Source: Planctomycetota bacterium
GTDB taxonomy: Bacteria > Planctomycetota > Planctomycetia > Pirellulales > Pirellulaceae
Assembly (NCBI GenBank): GCA_023417165.1
Contig: JAEZGD010000248.1
Coordinates: 1-7,457, forward strand
DNA length: 7,457 bases
Direction of reading: 5' to 3'
In this document: piece by piece, positions 5,061 through 7,457 of the stretch
Layout of the letters: every line of letters starts with the position of its first letter
How positions within the stretch are numbered: the first letter of the stretch is position 1
Notes under the pieces: model-generated
What the model saw: the letters and a program-made list of their open reading frames with translations, nothing else
What the model was told of the DNA's origin: nothing
Databases searched by the model: none
Translations under genes and position numbers: made by a program

Positions 5061-7265
5061 CTAGGTTAGTTTGCCGGCATTGGGTTGTCGGCCATCGGCG
5101 TTGGAGCAGCGATCGAGGAGCGGCTTGAAGTAGGCTTCGTGGCGTCCCATCAGCGGGCCGCCGATGCGCAAGAGCGGCTGCTCTGCACGCACATCGCCGA
5201 GCCATTTGCCGCCGTGCAGGCGGATCTCGCCGGCCAGGTAGCCGCGAATGCGCTCGCCAGCGACTTCGCCATCGGCGCGCCATAGCAACATCGGTCGCTC
5301 GGCGATCGTAAAGACAATCAGGCGATCGGCGACGCCCACCAGCCAGGTCTTTTGGCGATCGTAGTGCGGAGCGGTGGTCCCTTCGGGCCATTCCAGGCTG
5401 ACGCTGCCATACACGAAGTGCAGTTGTTCGTGAGGCCCCACCACATCGAGCACCGCCCTGGCGACGGGCGGCGAGAAGCGATGCTCGGGAGCGTCCGGTG
5501 GCAGCTGATCGGCGAGCCAGGTGACATATTGCTTGTCGAGCAGTTGCCGCATCCGCTTGGCGTCGTGGCGCAGATACACGGCAACATCGACCAGCATCTC
5601 GTCAATCACCGCTTCGTGCGGCGCTGTCTTGGCCGCCAGTACCGCCAAGTCTTGCAGGTACTTCAGCGCCACCGGCGACGAAGCATCGATCGTCGGCTGC
5701 TCGAAGAAGAACGGCGGATTGTCAACGAGCGCCGCGAGCGTCTTCTCGCGCGTCGCTTCGTCTAGATCGCTGTACAGCCGCGAATGTTGCAAGAGTTGCG
5801 GCAGGGCGTCGGGCTCCATCTCTTTGATCGCCAAGGCAAAACTGGCGAGCGAGCGAATCGCCTCGTCGGTTTGCTGCTCGACCGTCATCGACTCGGACTT
5901 GGTCGCTACGTTCAACTTCACGCCCAGGCGCGATTCGGCGTCTTGGCGCCATTGGCTCACGCGCTCCGGCGTTTGGCCGTGAATGAACGTTTCCAAAAAC
6001 CGCTCCAACCGCCGAGCAATGGCCATCTTTTCTTCGGCGGCCAGCAGCGCGCTGCTGCGATAGCGTCCTGGGTCGGGGCTCGCATGCGCTGCCAAACAGC
6101 GATACAGATAGACGCGATCGTACTCGTGTCGCAATTGCAGCGAACCGACTTCTCGCAGGGCGTGCGACAAGCTTTCGCGCGAAGCGGGGAAGCTATGCAC
6201 TAGCTCTGCCAGTTCGACGCCATAGATCCAGTTCGGATCGCGATGGCGAAAGTCACCGCCATACAGACCGGCCGTTTCATAGCCAATCACACGCACGACG
6301 CTTTGCAGCATCACGAGTGCCTGGCGATGCAAGACGCGCGTGGCCAGTTGCTTCGCGCCTTCCTGGCCCCACGCTCCCACAAACCACCAGGCGGCCAGCG
6401 TGAGCGGATTGGCGCCCATGGCAAAGCGGCCCAGCATGTACGCGCTGTTCACATAGGGCCAAAACGGCTCGACCGACTTGTACACGCCATAGGCCTTAAT
6501 GCCTTGGCGAATGTAGCCGTACAAGCTACTGAAGCTGTGCTCTTTGACGTTCCAGGGCAACTGCTCCATGATTACCAGGAACTGCAAGCACGCGCGGCTG
6601 GCGGAACGCAGCACCTGGCTGATGCTCGTTTCGAGCAACGGTTCTTCGACTTCAGGCCGATAGATCTGCGCCACGCGGCGCATCATGGCAATCACGTCGT
6701 CGCGGATCAGCAGCGTCTGCAACTGGCCGTCGATCATGTACTTGTTGTGCAAGATGTCTTCGAAGACTTGCCTCGTTTCCGCTTGCAGCAAGCGTTCGAG
6801 GTCTTGATCCTTGCGGGCCAGTTCTTGCAGTTGCGCGTCGGGCAGTGCGTTTTCGGAATTGGACGACAGATCGAGCGGTTGTGGAAACTCCATCCACTCG
6901 TGAAAAGTGATGAGCTTGCCAGAGAGAGCGGTCTCGCGCGCGGTGAGCTGCTTCGATTGCTGCGAGAGCTGGCCTTCGATGGCCTTGCGCGCGACGTCCC
7001 ACTGCGAATCGCGTTCGTTGAGCGCTTGCTCGCGTTCGCGGAGACGTGCCTGAGCGTGTTCGACATCCAGTTCCGCCTGGCTGAGCGTGCGTCGAAACCA
7101 CAACGCGGCGACGACGGCAAGCAGGCCGCCAAGCCACAGCGCCCACTGCATCGCGCCAAGTTCTTTATGGCGCAGCGCTGCGCCGACCCAGACGATCACG
7201 ACGCCCAGAATGACGAATAGCGCTGGTAGTTGCTGCCAGCGAGAATGCGGAACGGAAGAAGACAT
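5061..7265 (-). CDS. Large two-helix membrane protein with coiled coil, function unknown
   Basis: This 734-residue protein has no family I can name. Two membrane helices lie at about 13-31 and 39-57, and the short HKE loop between them suggests a hairpin with both ends in the cytoplasm. A strong coiled coil follows (about 60-115, e.g. VEHAQARLREREQALNERD). A long, mostly helical cytoplasmic region comes next. It contains a Gly-rich hydrophobic stretch, MLGRFAMGANPLTLAAWWFV (275-294), loosely like the NP-containing segment of DUF697/YcjF-type proteins, and a conserved-looking GGDFRHRDPNWIYGVEL block. The final 130 residues look beta-rich (LHFVYGSVSLEWPEG, then KTWLVGVADRLIVFTIAERP). ATG 7265 is kept because the next Met (39) would remove the first helix; no Shine-Dalgarno site is seen. 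The function could be membrane scaffolding or GTPase-associated, but this is speculative. Confidence 0.85.
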   Translation of the reverse strand: MSSSVPHSRWQQLPALFVILGVVIVWVGAALRHKELGAMQWALWLGGLLAVVAALWFRRTLSQAELDVEHAQARLREREQALNERDSQWDVARKAIEGQLSQQSKQLTARETALSGKLITFHEWMEFPQPLDLSSNSENALPDAQLQELARKDQDLERLLQAETRQVFEDILHNKYMIDGQLQTLLIRDDVIAMMRRVAQIYRPEVEEPLLETSISQVLRSASRACLQFLVIMEQLPWNVKEHSFSSLYGYIRQGIKAYGVYKSVEPFWPYVNSAYMLGRFAMGANPLTLAAWWFVGAWGQEGAKQLATRVLHRQALVMLQSVVRVIGYETAGLYGGDFRHRDPNWIYGVELAELVHSFPASRESLSHALREVGSLQLRHEYDRVYLYRCLAAHASPDPGRYRSSALLAAEEKMAIARRLERFLETFIHGQTPERVSQWRQDAESRLGVKLNVATKSESMTVEQQTDEAIRSLASFALAIKEMEPDALPQLLQHSRLYSDLDEATREKTLAALVDNPPFFFEQPTIDASSPVALKYLQDLAVLAAKTAPHEAVIDEMLVDVAVYLRHDAKRMRQLLDKQYVTWLADQLPPDAPEHRFSPPVARAVLDVVGPHEQLHFVYGSVSLEWPEGTTAPHYDRQKTWLVGVADRLIVFTIAERPMLLWRADGEVAGERIRGYLAGEIRLHGGKWLGDVRAEQPLLRIGGPLMGRHEAYFKPLLDRCSNADGRQPNAGKLT

Positions 7266-7309
7266 AGGCCAGGCGGTCGAGCATCGCGGAAGTTCAATCG
7301 TGCTGGCCT

Positions 7310-7317
7310 ATTGTACC
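7310..7317 (-). promoter_or_regulatory. Candidate -10 element for the 734-residue gene
   Basis: On the minus strand GGTACAAT occupies 7317-7310, about 45 bases before the ATG and just after the stop of the preceding gene. TACAAT matches the -10 at five of six positions. No -35 resembling TTGACA is found 16-18 bases upstream. It shares its eight-base core with the promoter candidate before the sigma operon. Confidence 0.35.
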
Positions 7318-7329
7318 GCACAGATTGCG

Positions 7330-7457
7330 TCATTCCTCTTCCACTAGCTCGACCCGGCGGGCGCGGCTGCGACGCAAGGGTCGCAGGCGAGCGCGCGGCA
7401 CGGCGGGCCCTTCAAGCAGCAACCGCCCGGCCAGCAAGCGATAGAAGAACAAAATCA
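7330..7457 (-). CDS. C-terminal fragment of an unidentified protein
   Basis: An open minus-strand frame runs from the window edge to TGA at 7330-7332, giving 41 codons. It reads ILFFYRLLAGRLLLEG, then a basic, Arg-rich stretch (RARLRPLRRSRARR) and an acidic end, VELVEEE. The hydrophobic start could be the end of a membrane or amphipathic helix. I do not recognise the protein. It is oriented like the 734-residue gene, with 64 bases between them and a promoter-like box in the gap, so the two may be co-oriented but separately transcribed. The coding call rests on the open frame, the sensible stop position and the lack of a better frame. Confidence 0.5.
   Translation of the reverse strand, partial: ILFFYRLLAGRLLLEGPAVPRARLRPLRRSRARRVELVEEE

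Noticed and set aside
6243..7220. Plus-strand 325-codon open frame
   Set aside because: It lies wholly antisense to the 734-residue gene, has unnatural composition and no ribosome site. It is a GC-driven shadow.

Overview
The window looks like chromosomal DNA of a GC-rich bacterium, most probably a planctomycete (Pirellulales-like). That assignment is inference. It rests on the ECF sigma/anti-sigma operon with a zinc-free anti-sigma factor, a large lineage-type membrane/coiled-coil protein with no recognisable family, weak or absent Shine-Dalgarno sites on several genes, and a palindromic intergenic element of a style I associate with that group. No 16S or other decisive marker is present.

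Layout. (1) 1-151, + strand: the last 49 codons of an RlmN-type radical-SAM rRNA/tRNA methyltransferase. (2) 430-2682, + strand: a three-gene operon of an ECF sigma factor (TTG start), a single-span anti-sigma factor without zinc ligands, and an exported helical protein resembling DUF3106 that ends in six tandem R-[DE]-G-x-[GE] pentapeptides. Genes two and three overlap by 11 bp. An extended -10 promoter candidate lies about 110 bp before the sigma start. (3) 2704-3237, - strand: peptide methionine sulfoxide reductase MsrA, convergent with the operon. (4) 3345-3875, + strand: a stand-alone P-loop kinase whose motifs closely follow the kinase half of eukaryotic PNKP. (5) 4021-4950, + strand: a SUKH (SMI1/KNR4)-like protein with an unassigned C-terminal half. 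(6) 4966-5046: a perfect 27-bp inverted repeat with a 27-bp centre, each arm itself containing a small palindrome, filling the gap between two convergent genes (REPIN/BIME-like). (7) 5061-7265, - strand: a 734-residue protein with two N-terminal membrane helices and a coiled coil. (8) 7330-7457, - strand: the 3' end of another gene.

How the genes may work together. The sigma/anti-sigma/exported-protein set reads as an envelope signalling unit: the anti-sigma factor would hold the sigma factor at the inner membrane, and the translationally coupled exported protein may sense or modulate the signal. MsrA (oxidised-protein repair) and the PNKP-like kinase (nucleic-acid end healing) are divergent neighbours with a repair flavour, but nothing in the sequence shows co-regulation. 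No CRISPR array, tRNA, rRNA, transposase gene or phage gene is visible. The most unusual signals are the nested palindrome at 4966-5046, the operon's third gene and the PNKP-like kinase.
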